Source: Anaerolineae bacterium | GTDB lineage: Bacteria; Chloroflexota; Anaerolineae; Promineifilales; Promineifilaceae | Length of the DNA: 51,779 nucleotides | Direction of reading: 5' to 3' | NCBI GenBank assembly: GCA_007123775.1 | Contig: SLGK01000265.1 | Location: 1 to 51,779, forward strand | Shown here: one piece after another, positions 33,601-40,256 of the stretch | Numbering within the stretch: position 1 is the stretch's first letter | How the letters are laid out: every line of letters starts with the position of its first letter | Position numbers and translations under genes: made by a program | The notes under the pieces: generated by a model | Told to the model about the DNA's origin: nothing | The model's input: the letters and a program-made list of their open reading frames with translations, nothing else | Databases searched by the model: none

Positions 33601-34753
33601 CTGGCGTCAGGTCATCCAGCAGCGCGGGCGCGGCAGCGATGATCTGATCGAGGGCCTGGGAGAGTAAAACGGCCGTATTGGTGATGGGGAATCCAGCCTC
33701 AGTCGTCAGCGCGATCCAGGAATCGGGCAACGGCACGGGGTCAGGGCCGCTGCCCGCCGCCGCCAGTTGAATCGCCTCCAGTTCCAGCAGCAGGGTTGGG
33801 GTCAGCGTCTCGCCCACGACGGGCAGGGCCAGAGCCACCGCGTCAGGGTCGATAGCCCGCCACATGACCGGGCTTAGGTCGGCCAACTGTTCCGGGGCAA
33901 AGTTCAAAATCGCGCCCATAAACTGGGGGGCGATGTCGCTGGTATCGGTAATGGTTTGTCCCATCTGGGCCGCGCCCGCGACCCAGCTTTCGGGCAGCGG
34001 GACCGATTCAAACTGAGGCAGGGGATCGGACTCAGCGGTCTCAGTTAGTTCCGGCTGTAGCGCGGTGGTGGGCGTTGGCTCCGGCGTTGGCTCCAGGGTC
34101 GGTTCGGCCGTTGGCGTTGGCTCTACTGTGGGCGTGGGAGATGGATCGGGTGTGATCGGGGCTGCTTCGGCCAGGGCCATAGACGCTTCGTCGGGCAGCT
34201 CCTGGCCGCCGCTGATTGAGACGTTACTTACCTGCTCCAATCCTTCCAGCCGCGGCTGTAGTTCGGCCTCAACTAACGCTTTCAGGTCGGCCAGGTTCAT
34301 TTCGTCAGAAGAGACGCTGGCGACCACCACCGGCAAGTCGCTCAGGCTAAAGTTGAAAACTTGCACGTTGGCTTCGTCGGGCAGCGGGAGGGTGGTAGCG
34401 GCTGTTTCTAATTCAGCAAAGACGGCCTCCTGGTTCATGCCAAAATCATTGCGGACGATGATGAAGGCGAAACCGGGATTGGTGGTTGATTCTACATTGA
34501 CGACGCCGGATACATCTGCTAACCGTTCTTCCAGAGGAATAGTAATTTCCTCTAAGAACTGCTCCGCGCTTTCGCCATCGGGCCACTGGACCACGATTAC
34601 CGTTTGCGGAAACTCAACGCGGGGCAGCAGCTCCTGATTCAACTGGGTCATGGCCCAAATACCAGAGGCCAGCACAACCAGGGTGATACCGATGGTAATC
34701 CAGCGCAAGCGCAGGGAAAGACGGGTAATCAAATCAAAGAATGAGGTCATCAT
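30617..34753 (-). CDS. RND-family exporter with large repeat-bearing insert
   Basis: A 1378-residue RND transporter. Membrane helix 1 is at about 15-35; the conserved N-terminal porter wording P-R-V-E-F-P follows; helices 2-6 begin near residue 740 with G-R-V-V-D-D-S-I-V-I-L-E-N (the AcrB-like D-D pair) and end with a second block of five helices. AcrB-type proteins reach helix 2 near residue 340, so about 400 residues are extra. The insert (about 186-660) has a Pro/Thr/Glu linker (about 200-232) and four diverged copies of 'L[ST]P.......P[DE].......LP' (about 292-311, 382-399, 490-508, 625-642). The start overlaps the MarR gene by 20 bases. In a single-membrane cell it would export directly outside; no adaptor protein gene is present. 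Confidence 0.9.
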   Translation of the reverse strand: MMTSFFDLITRLSLRLRWITIGITLVVLASGIWAMTQLNQELLPRVEFPQTVIVVQWPDGESAEQFLEEITIPLEERLADVSGVVNVESTTNPGFAFIIVRNDFGMNQEAVFAELETAATTLPLPDEANVQVFNFSLSDLPVVVASVSSDEMNLADLKALVEAELQPRLEGLEQVSNVSISGGQELPDEASMALAEAAPITPDPSPTPTVEPTPTAEPTLEPTPEPTPTTALQPELTETAESDPLPQFESVPLPESWVAGAAQMGQTITDTSDIAPQFMGAILNFAPEQLADLSPVMWRAIDPDAVALALPVVGETLTPTLLLELEAIQLAAAGSGPDPVPLPDSWIALTTEAGFPITNTAVLLSQALDQIIAAAPALLDDLTPEVLLAFSPDLLAALPADYVATLDDGLQQTLTNVQIAAIRFEATAVADTNGDIEVAEETADPARLPDMLIDIAANFDIELEFAQDIPPDFARALGDFGPQGRQVLAMLTPDNLRFLQPEVIALLPMDFLDDLDPDLRADLDDLAADYGGAGQLALQEAAEREAAAADAPPLGEIWTQPQPDGSPSPWQTAADILNNRFAPSAAAFINVLPESSEEPVASISSFSPEVMQYLAENEEGFVEALSPIVLEMLAPETLTFLLDTYPEAFAAELAERLRQVAAGDVAVFVPTASVTRANGAPSVIVALFKDGEANTVLVAHRIFDELAAFRADYPGIATNLVFEQASFIEESIAGVSREGALGAVFATLIILLFLSGQVGGKYRFSWRATMVTAVSIPLSIFSAFLMMWLVPQTLGAWLQTLVDTYDNAVLLFISRLFPTDITLNIMTLSGLTVAIGRVVDDSIVILENSYRYIQEGEDPKIAAVKGTREVAVAIFTATATTMAVFLPLGLIGGIVGSFFMPFGLTVAYALAASFLTAITVVPTLTYLLIDQENIPEARETTMQKWYTPSLVWALRNRAATMAIAALVFVASLFLLTRLPQSFIPAIGEPTVNVTLNLPGGTPMLATDTAVRELEAALSQFDGIDTVQTEIGSGGGFAALFGGGGIQQNRANLTITVRDQATLTEVTGQVRQTAESLFGTDNATVSAASQTGFSGFSLILTGDSLDELLPVVPDVKAALAAVDIDGDGTPDLANIASNVDDMALGNGDTAIIRVDGRSAISFSGELETDNTLGVTEAAKQAIADLDSLPPGVVISEGFDSQQQTEGFRSMLTAISYAILIAYLFMALSFGSFIHPFTILFSLPFALVGAVTALFITDSVLGIAAMIGLMMLVGLVVTNGIVLIKLVQQLREQGMATYDALVEAGRTRLRPIWMTALTAILALTPLAVSGEAGAIIASELARAVMGGLLVSTALTLIVVPVVYSLFDQLVNRIMQVRRAS

Positions 34754-35183
34754 GGGTAAAAGCTCTCCGTAAAATAACTAATCCGGCCCGCAGCGTGTCT
34801 AGTTCGGCAGCCGAAAGAGGGTCTAAAATCTGGGCAACTTTTCTGACAATATAGCCGCTCATCTCGTCCAGGACAGCTTCACCGGCCGGTGTGATTTCAA
34901 TAAGCAGCACGCGCCGATCATGGCTGGCGCGGGTGCGCGTCACCCACCCTTCCTGGGCCATTTTGCTAATGGTATTAGACATAGTGGGCAGGCTGACCGC
35001 CTGTAGCTCGGCCAGTTGGCTGAGGTTGCGCGGCTGTTGGGTCAGCAGAAACAAAACCCCTAAATGGGCCGGGATGAGCGAAGGTTCGGTTTGCCGCAGT
35101 TCGGCGGCGACGATACGCATCACCAGCGGCACAATTTCGACGACCTGTGCGGCCGTTTGGCTGTTGTTGTTTGTTTCGTTCAT
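34734..35183 (-). CDS. MarR-family transcriptional regulator
   Basis: A 149-residue winged-helix protein: L-G-V-L-F-L-L-T-Q-Q-P...L-S-Q-L-A-E-L-Q-A-V-S-L-P-T-M-S-N-T-I-S-K-M-A-Q-E-G-W-V, then the wing R-A-S-H-D-R-R-V-L-L-I-E-I-T-P-A-G (D-x-R motif). I start at the ATG at 35181-35183; a longer reading to 35210 has no better ribosome site. The gene overlaps the RND start and leads the operon. A near-perfect palindrome 72 bases upstream (35255-35283) is the likely operator, so the protein probably represses its own operon until it binds a ligand. Confidence 0.92.
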   Translation of the reverse strand: MNETNNNSQTAAQVVEIVPLVMRIVAAELRQTEPSLIPAHLGVLFLLTQQPRNLSQLAELQAVSLPTMSNTISKMAQEGWVTRTRASHDRRVLLIEITPAGEAVLDEMSGYIVRKVAQILDPLSAAELDTLRAGLVILRRAFTHDDLIL

Positions 35184-35254
35184 GTGTGTAAATTGACCGA
35201 CAGGTCTCAAGCAATCTGTGATTGCCTACCTGCCAGGCGTGGTAAACCAATAAT

Positions 35255-35283
35255 TTAGCTGGCCTAATAGTTAGGCTGGCTAA
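35255..35283. promoter_or_regulatory. MarR-type operator palindrome
   Basis: The 29-base sequence is built from TTAGC-n2-GCCTAA and its mirror TTAGGC-n2-GCTAA around a three-base centre; only those interior n2 and centre positions fail to match. Its length and spacing suit a MarR dimer or two dimers. It lies upstream of the marR-RND-P450 operon and could also affect the plus-strand oxidoreductase 220 bases away. Confidence 0.75.
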
Positions 35284-35489
35284 TTGTATGAGAGCAAGAA
35301 GTAGGGTCAACGGGTCGTGAGAAAATTTTCACAAACACTCATATTCATCAGAGAAACGCGGCCCATTGCACAAAGCTGCTGGACGGCAAAGATGGACCAT
35401 AGGCTACAACTGGCGTAAGATCAAGCTGTGAGTTACGGCCTGACCCACCTATGGGTACAGTCAGCGGGGCACTTAATCTTGTGATCTGC

Positions 35490-35495
35490 TATAAT
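35490..35495 (+). promoter_or_regulatory. -10 element very close to the start codon
   Basis: TATAAT lies at 35490-35495 and the oxidoreductase ATG at 35507. Transcription starting about seven bases after the -10 would leave a leader of only about five bases, so the mRNA may be leaderless. No ribosome site is visible before the ATG and no good -35 is seen. The rest of the 323-base gap (35184-35506) holds the operator at 35255 and nothing else I can name. Confidence 0.45.
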
Positions 35496-35506
35496 GGTTC
35501 ATTATT

Positions 35507-36946
35507 ATGACCCATGACGCTATCATTGTAGGGAGTGGACCAAACGGTCTGGCGGCAGCCATTACGCTGGCTCGAGCTGGCCAGCGGACCCTGCTGCTAG
35601 AAGCTAAGGAGACAGTTGGCGGCGGCATGAGGACGGCCGAGTTAACGCTGCCCGGCTTCCGCCACGACATCTGTTCCGCCATTCATCCACTGGGCGTGGG
35701 GTCTCCCTTCTTCAAGGACCTGCCGTTAACCGACTATGGCCTGGAATGGATTCAGCCCGAACTTCCCCTGGCCCATCCGCTGGATGATGGTACGGCCGTT
35801 GTCATGTACCATTCACTGGCAAAAACGGCCGACGCATTAGGCAGGGATGGTCCGGCCTATCGCCGCCTGATGGCGCCACTTGTGGCTAATTGGGACAAAC
35901 TGGCCCGTGAATTTTTAGGGCCGCTGCGTCTGCCCCGCCACCCGCTGGTAATGGCCCGCTTTGGCCTGCGGGCGCTATGGCCAGCCACGCTGCTGGCCCG
36001 TGCCCTGTTTCGACAGGAACCGGCTCGTGCTCTCCTCGGCGGCCTCGCTGCCCACAGCGTCATGCCGCTGGATGGCCCCCTGACGGCCGCCTTTGGCTTG
36101 ATGCTAGGCACATTGGGCCACGTCGTGGGCTGGCCGCTGCCTCGTGGCGGCAGCCAATCAATTGCCAACGCTCTGGCCGCTTACTATACCGACCTCGGTG
36201 GTGAGATAGAGACCGGCCATGAGGTAAAATCGCTGCGCGACTTACCGCCTGCCCGCGCCATCCTGATGGATGTCACCCCCCGTCAACTGCTGGCTATTGC
36301 CGGGGACGATTTGCCATTTCGCTACAGGCGTCAACTAGAAAAATATCGCTATGGCGCGGGCGTTTTCAAGGTAGATTGGGCACTCAGCGAGCCAATTCCC
36401 TGGCGAGCCGAAGCCTGTCGCCGCGCCGGCACGGTCCATCTGGGGCCTACGCTGGCCGACATGGCTTTGAGTGAGCGGTTAATGTGGCAGGGGCAGGTAG
36501 CGGAACGGCCGTATATTATTCTTACCCAGCAAAGTCTGTTTGACAGCACGCGTGCCCCGGCGGGGCAGCACACGGGCTGGGCTTATTGCCACGTCCCCCA
36601 CGGCGATACGCGAGATATGACCGACGTCATCGAAGCCCAAGTCGAGCAGTTTGCCCCCGGCTTCCGCGACACAATTCTAGCCCGCCACACAATGAATACC
36701 CAGGATTTTCAGCGGTACAATCCCAACTACATCGGCGGCGACATCAACGGCGGGGTACAGAACTGGCGGCAGCTTTTCACCCGGCCCGTCGTTCGGCTTA
36801 ATCCCTATACGACGCCATTACCCAACCTGTATATCTGTTCCTCGGCCACGCCGCCCGGCGGTGGTGTTCACGGCATGTGTGGTTATCACGCTGCACGCAC
36901 AGCACTGCAACAGCTAGGCCGCCCCTCTTTTGCCACCTCTCAGTAA
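35507..36946 (+). CDS. FAD-dependent oxidoreductase, phytoene-desaturase-like
   Basis: A 479-residue flavoprotein. The N-terminal dinucleotide fold is [20 protein letters not shown] (G-x-G-x2-G), followed by [12 protein letters not shown], the glutamate that binds FAD ribose and the glycine-rich second motif. The C-terminus has the FAD-closing segment [19 protein letters not shown]. This matches the NAD(P)/FAD oxidoreductases related to phytoene desaturase and PYROXD2. Substrate not predictable; no carotenoid genes are nearby. It is a single gene with its own promoter. Confidence 0.88.
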   Translation: MTHDAIIVGSGPNGLAAAITLARAGQRTLLLEAKETVGGGMRTAELTLPGFRHDICSAIHPLGVGSPFFKDLPLTDYGLEWIQPELPLAHPLDDGTAVVMYHSLAKTADALGRDGPAYRRLMAPLVANWDKLAREFLGPLRLPRHPLVMARFGLRALWPATLLARALFRQEPARALLGGLAAHSVMPLDGPLTAAFGLMLGTLGHVVGWPLPRGGSQSIANALAAYYTDLGGEIETGHEVKSLRDLPPARAILMDVTPRQLLAIAGDDLPFRYRRQLEKYRYGAGVFKVDWALSEPIPWRAEACRRAGTVHLGPTLADMALSERLMWQGQVAERPYIILTQQSLFDSTRAPAGQHTGWAYCHVPHGDTRDMTDVIEAQVEQFAPGFRDTILARHTMNTQDFQRYNPNYIGGDINGGVQNWRQLFTRPVVRLNPYTTPLPNLYICSSATPPGGGVHGMCGYHAARTALQQLGRPSFATSQ

Positions 36947-37051
36947 AGCAGTTCTGTAAGGCAGTTTCGTGGTCAACCGGAACTAAACAGGCTGCCAGTT
37001 CGTCTATAGAGTATGGCGACTTGAAAAAGTCGGCGACTACAAAAAGACCAC

Positions 37052-37074
37052 AAAAGTCTGTGAGACTTTTGTAG
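37052..37074. repeat. Short perfect hairpin before the serpin gene
   Basis: ACAAAAGTCT (37052-37061) and AGACTTTTGT (37065-37074) pair perfectly around GTG; adjacent GACTACAAAAAG wording extends the repeat leftwards from about 37036. It sits between the oxidoreductase and serpin genes, 38 bases before the serpin start, and may serve as terminator for the former (T run on the right arm) or be a dispersed repeat. Confidence 0.6.
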
Positions 37075-37112
37075 TCTGGTAACTAACTGCAATGATGGGT
37101 AAGGAGGCAACC

Positions 37113-38414
37113 ATGAAACAATTTACCCTGTTAACACTCATCCTCTTCCTGCTGGCAGCCTGTGCGCCGGTAGAAACGCCCGCAACGGCTCCGGGAGACG
37201 AGCCGGAATTGATCCAGGCCGATTTGCCCCGCCTGGCTGAACCCGATGTAGACCAGGCGCAGCTTGACCAACTGGTGCAGGCCAACAACCGGTTCGCTTT
37301 TGAACTATACCAGGCCATCCGCCAGGAAAGCGACGACAACCTGATCTACTCGCCCTACAGCATTTCGTTGGCCTTTTCGATGGTCTACGCCGGCGCCCGC
37401 GGCCAGACGGAAGCCGAAATGGCTCAGGTGCTGCACTTTCTGCCCCAGGCTGAGCATCATCTGGCCTTTAACGCCCTGGACCAATACCTGGCGTCGCTGG
37501 CCGAGGCTGAAAATGGGGATGAGGATGATGAGGAAAACGGCCGTTTCCAACTCAACATTGCCAACGCCGTCTGGGGGCAGGTGGGGCTGCCTTTTGAGGA
37601 AGCCTATCTGGCCACGCTGGCCCAGCAGTATGGGGCCGGCCTGCGTGCCAGCGATTTCGTCGAGCAGCCGGAAGAAGCCCGCCGGGAAATCAACGACTGG
37701 ATAGCCGAACAAACTGAAGACCGCATTCAAGACATCCTGGCGCCGGGCGCGATTGACCCCATGACCCGCCTGGTCCTGGCCAACGCCATCTACTTTAACG
37801 CCGGCTGGCGCTTTCCTTTTGACGCTAACGCTACGCAGGATGGTCCCTTTACGCTGCTGGACGGCAGCCAGGTGGATGTGCCCCTGATGCGGCGCGGTGC
37901 AAGTCGTTTACTGTACAGCGAAGGGCCGAACTACCAGGCTGTGGTTTTGCCCTATGGCACGCAACAAGGCGTCGAAATGCTGGTTATCCTACCGGAACCG
38001 GGGCAATTTGAAGCGGTGGAAGCAGCCCTGGATGCCGACTATCTTCAGCAGGTACGCCGTGAGGCCAGGATGTGGGAAGTGGCGCTGACCATGCCTCGCT
38101 TTGAATTTGACACCGACCTTGACTTGAAAGACCTCTTGACGGGCCTGGGTATGCAGAATCCGTTCACCGAGGCGGCCGACTTTAGCCAGATTGTAGCCAC
38201 TGAAGACCTGTATATCTCCGACGCGCTGCACAAGGGCACGATCACCGTGGACGAGGAAGGCACGGAAGCGGCCGCGGCGACGGTCATTGTGATGGAAGTT
38301 ACGGCTATGTTTGAATCTGCGGAAATGATAATGGATCGGCCGTTTATCTTTGCCATCATGGACCAGCAAAAGGGTACGATTCTATTCTTGGGCCGAGTGG
38401 TTAATCCAGCTTGA
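37113..38414 (+). CDS. Serpin-family protease inhibitor, lipoprotein
   Basis: A 433-residue serpin anchored by a lipoprotein signal (L-L-A-A-C-A-P, Cys at about 18). Serpin hallmarks are seen: N-L-I-Y-S-P-Y-S-I-S-L-A-F-S-M-V-Y-A-G-A-R-G-Q-T, L-V-L-A-N-A-I-Y-F-N-A-G-W, and the C-terminal D-R-P-F-I-F-A-I-M-D. The hinge of the reactive loop, D-E-E-G-T-E-A-A-A-A-T, has small residues as in inhibitory serpins. Counting the usual 17 residues from the hinge glutamate puts the scissile bond near Thr-Ala in E-V-T-A-M, so small-residue-preferring proteases (elastase- or subtilase-like) are plausible targets. AAGGAGG precedes the ATG at 37113. It probably protects the cell surface from proteases. Confidence 0.93.
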   Translation: MKQFTLLTLILFLLAACAPVETPATAPGDEPELIQADLPRLAEPDVDQAQLDQLVQANNRFAFELYQAIRQESDDNLIYSPYSISLAFSMVYAGARGQTEAEMAQVLHFLPQAEHHLAFNALDQYLASLAEAENGDEDDEENGRFQLNIANAVWGQVGLPFEEAYLATLAQQYGAGLRASDFVEQPEEARREINDWIAEQTEDRIQDILAPGAIDPMTRLVLANAIYFNAGWRFPFDANATQDGPFTLLDGSQVDVPLMRRGASRLLYSEGPNYQAVVLPYGTQQGVEMLVILPEPGQFEAVEAALDADYLQQVRREARMWEVALTMPRFEFDTDLDLKDLLTGLGMQNPFTEAADFSQIVATEDLYISDALHKGTITVDEEGTEAAAATVIVMEVTAMFESAEMIMDRPFIFAIMDQQKGTILFLGRVVNPA

Positions 38415-38459
38415 AGCCGCTTGTTCTGAAGTTTACCTGATCAATCTCCGATTCGTTAT

Positions 38460-38492
38460 AGACTGGAGCAATCTCCAAGACTGCTCCAGTCT
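38460..38492. terminator. Two-way hairpin between convergent genes
   Basis: AGACTGGAGCA (38460-38470) and TGCTCCAGTCT (38482-38492) pair perfectly over 11 bases with an 11-base loop. It lies between the convergent serpin and CapA-like genes and would suit both transcripts. There is no strong T run, so it may act with Rho or as an mRNA end-protecting structure. Confidence 0.6.
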
Positions 38493-38500
38493 GCACCAGG

Positions 38501-40147
38501 TCAGGGTATTACGGCCGTACTGATGACGGCTGGTTGTCCATCAGTACCCGGTAGCAAAACCAGGTCGCGGTAATGGCCGGGCAGGCTGCGCCACAGCAAC
38601 GTGTAGCCCCAACCATGCCAGCGCCAGACGGAGATGGTACGCTGCTGGCCGTCAGCCGTTTCTTCAATGACGACCAGGTTGTTCACCCCATCGCCAGTCA
38701 CGTCGCCCAGCTCTAGTTCATGAATGGGAAAGGCGACCGGCGAACCGCCCCACAGCAGCGTATACCGGCCGCCGCGATGGGCGATAATAAAGGGATGGCT
38801 GCGCGGTACGCCGCCCTCATCTTCTTTCCACAAGGCCAGGATGGCTTCCAAACGGCCGTCGTCAGTTGTATCACCGAGGGCCAGGTCAACCACCCGCCAC
38901 GCCGGCAGCCCGCGCCACGCCTCCCTGCCCTCGCTGTAGATGACGATTTGCTCTCCTTCGCGGCGCACCAGCTCTTGACGGCCGTCACCGGTCATGTCGA
39001 TTGTGCCCGACCAGAACAGGCCGGTCTGCGGCTCCTGAGGCACCGGGGTTGATGCGCAGACAATACCCTCAGCCAAATGACTACACGCAAAACCTGCCCG
39101 TTCCGGGGCCGGCTGGATGCGGGCCAGAAGTGGTTCGGCCGTATCCAACGCAATTAGCTCCATTAGTCGCGGTCGCGGGCCGGCCCAAACGGGCAACGCC
39201 TGGACACTCAGCAATCCTTCGCCGTCAAATACGGCCCGCAGCGCCAACCCCTGACCGGTATCGCCCTGCCCCTGATCAAAGACAAAATTGCCCAGGCTGT
39301 AAGCGACAAAACGGCCGTTATGCACGGCCGTTTCCTGTACCACGTGGGGATGATGGCCGATGATCAAATCAGCCCCGGCGTCAAACAAAGCCCGCGCCAG
39401 CCGTCGTTGAGCGGGATCAACCTGAAGCTGATACTCGTAGCCCCAATGGATGGAGACAATCACGGCGTCGGCCTGGGCGCGGGCGGTGGTGACGGCAGCC
39501 ACGGCCGTTGCCGTATCCCAGTCAGCCCGCGTCCAACCAGGGGGCCAGATGGCATCTTGCGCTACGGGGTTGGGGATGGCGTTGAAGGCGATTAGGGCCA
39601 GGCGGACTTCATTTATTGTGTGGATTGTGGGTTGAACGACCGTTTCCTGATCCGGTCCCGCGCCAATGACGGCCAGCCCGGCGGCTGTCAGGTGGGCGGC
39701 GGTCTGTTCTAATCCGGCCGGCCCTAGATCCAGGCTGTGGTTATTGGCCAGCCCCATCACGTCGAAACCGGCCGTGCGTAGTTGGGCAGCGGCCGTAGGC
39801 GGCATCCGTAAATCGTAGCCGGGCGGCGGCAGACTGCTCTCCAGGTCGGCGATAACCCCTTCAAAATTGCCCAGAACGAGATCGGCCGTTTGCAGCCAGC
39901 CGGTCACATCAGCAAAGGGGTCTGGCTCGGCCAGGACGCCCCGGCCCAGCATCACATCGCCCACGGCCAGCAGGGTCGCCCCTGCGCCGGGCGCAGGTGG
40001 CGTATCCTCGCGCAGGTAGAGCCAGGGATAGCCGCTCAGATCCGGCGGCGCGTTCACTGGTTCTACCTCCGTATCTGCCCGACTCATGATCAGGCCGAGC
40101 AGGAGAAGGCTTAAGAATAAGAGGAGAAACGGCCGTATCGTGTGCAT
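38501..40147 (-). CDS. CapA-like metallophosphatase-type protein with FG-GAP-like repeats
   Basis: A protein of 548 residues with an N-terminal signal or anchor. Residues about 58-310 form the CapA (PGA_cap) domain: A-V-G-D-V-M-L-G-R-G-V, G-L-A-N-N-H-S-L-D-L-G, I-V-S-I-H-W-G-Y-E-Y, I-G-H-H-P-H-V-V-Q and Y-S-L-G-N-F-V-F-D-Q. CapA is required for poly-gamma-glutamate capsule production and these enzymes have a metallophosphatase fold. The C-terminal 180 residues contain three D-x-[TD]-[GD]-D-G segments (D-M-T-G-D-G-R, D-T-T-D-D-G-R, D-V-T-G-D-G-V), as in calcium-binding FG-GAP/VCBS repeats. No capB or capC is nearby, so a capsule role is uncertain. Start: ATG at 40145-40147; a GTG one codon earlier is possible. 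Confidence 0.85.
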   Translation of the reverse strand: MHTIRPFLLLFLSLLLLGLIMSRADTEVEPVNAPPDLSGYPWLYLREDTPPAPGAGATLLAVGDVMLGRGVLAEPDPFADVTGWLQTADLVLGNFEGVIADLESSLPPPGYDLRMPPTAAAQLRTAGFDVMGLANNHSLDLGPAGLEQTAAHLTAAGLAVIGAGPDQETVVQPTIHTINEVRLALIAFNAIPNPVAQDAIWPPGWTRADWDTATAVAAVTTARAQADAVIVSIHWGYEYQLQVDPAQRRLARALFDAGADLIIGHHPHVVQETAVHNGRFVAYSLGNFVFDQGQGDTGQGLALRAVFDGEGLLSVQALPVWAGPRPRLMELIALDTAEPLLARIQPAPERAGFACSHLAEGIVCASTPVPQEPQTGLFWSGTIDMTGDGRQELVRREGEQIVIYSEGREAWRGLPAWRVVDLALGDTTDDGRLEAILALWKEDEGGVPRSHPFIIAHRGGRYTLLWGGSPVAFPIHELELGDVTGDGVNNLVVIEETADGQQRTISVWRWHGWGYTLLWRSLPGHYRDLVLLPGTDGQPAVISTAVIP

Positions 40148-40189
40148 CACTATGCTGAAAAATAATCAATTGTTGAATTGCGGAACTGC

Positions 40190-40232
40190 TGAATTGTTAA
40201 TGATCGTCGCCAGCAATGTCATTAACAATTCA
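40190..40232. repeat. AATTGTT-type hairpin
   Basis: TGAATTGTTAATGA (40190-40203) and TCATTAACAATTCA (40219-40232) pair perfectly over 14 bases; further AATTGTTGAATTG wording flanks both arms (about 40168-40250). It fills the gap between the DUF3160 stop and the CapA start and belongs to the group of mobile short-motif hairpins. Confidence 0.75.
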
Positions 40233-40256
40233 ACAATTCACAAGTTCACCCATTAA

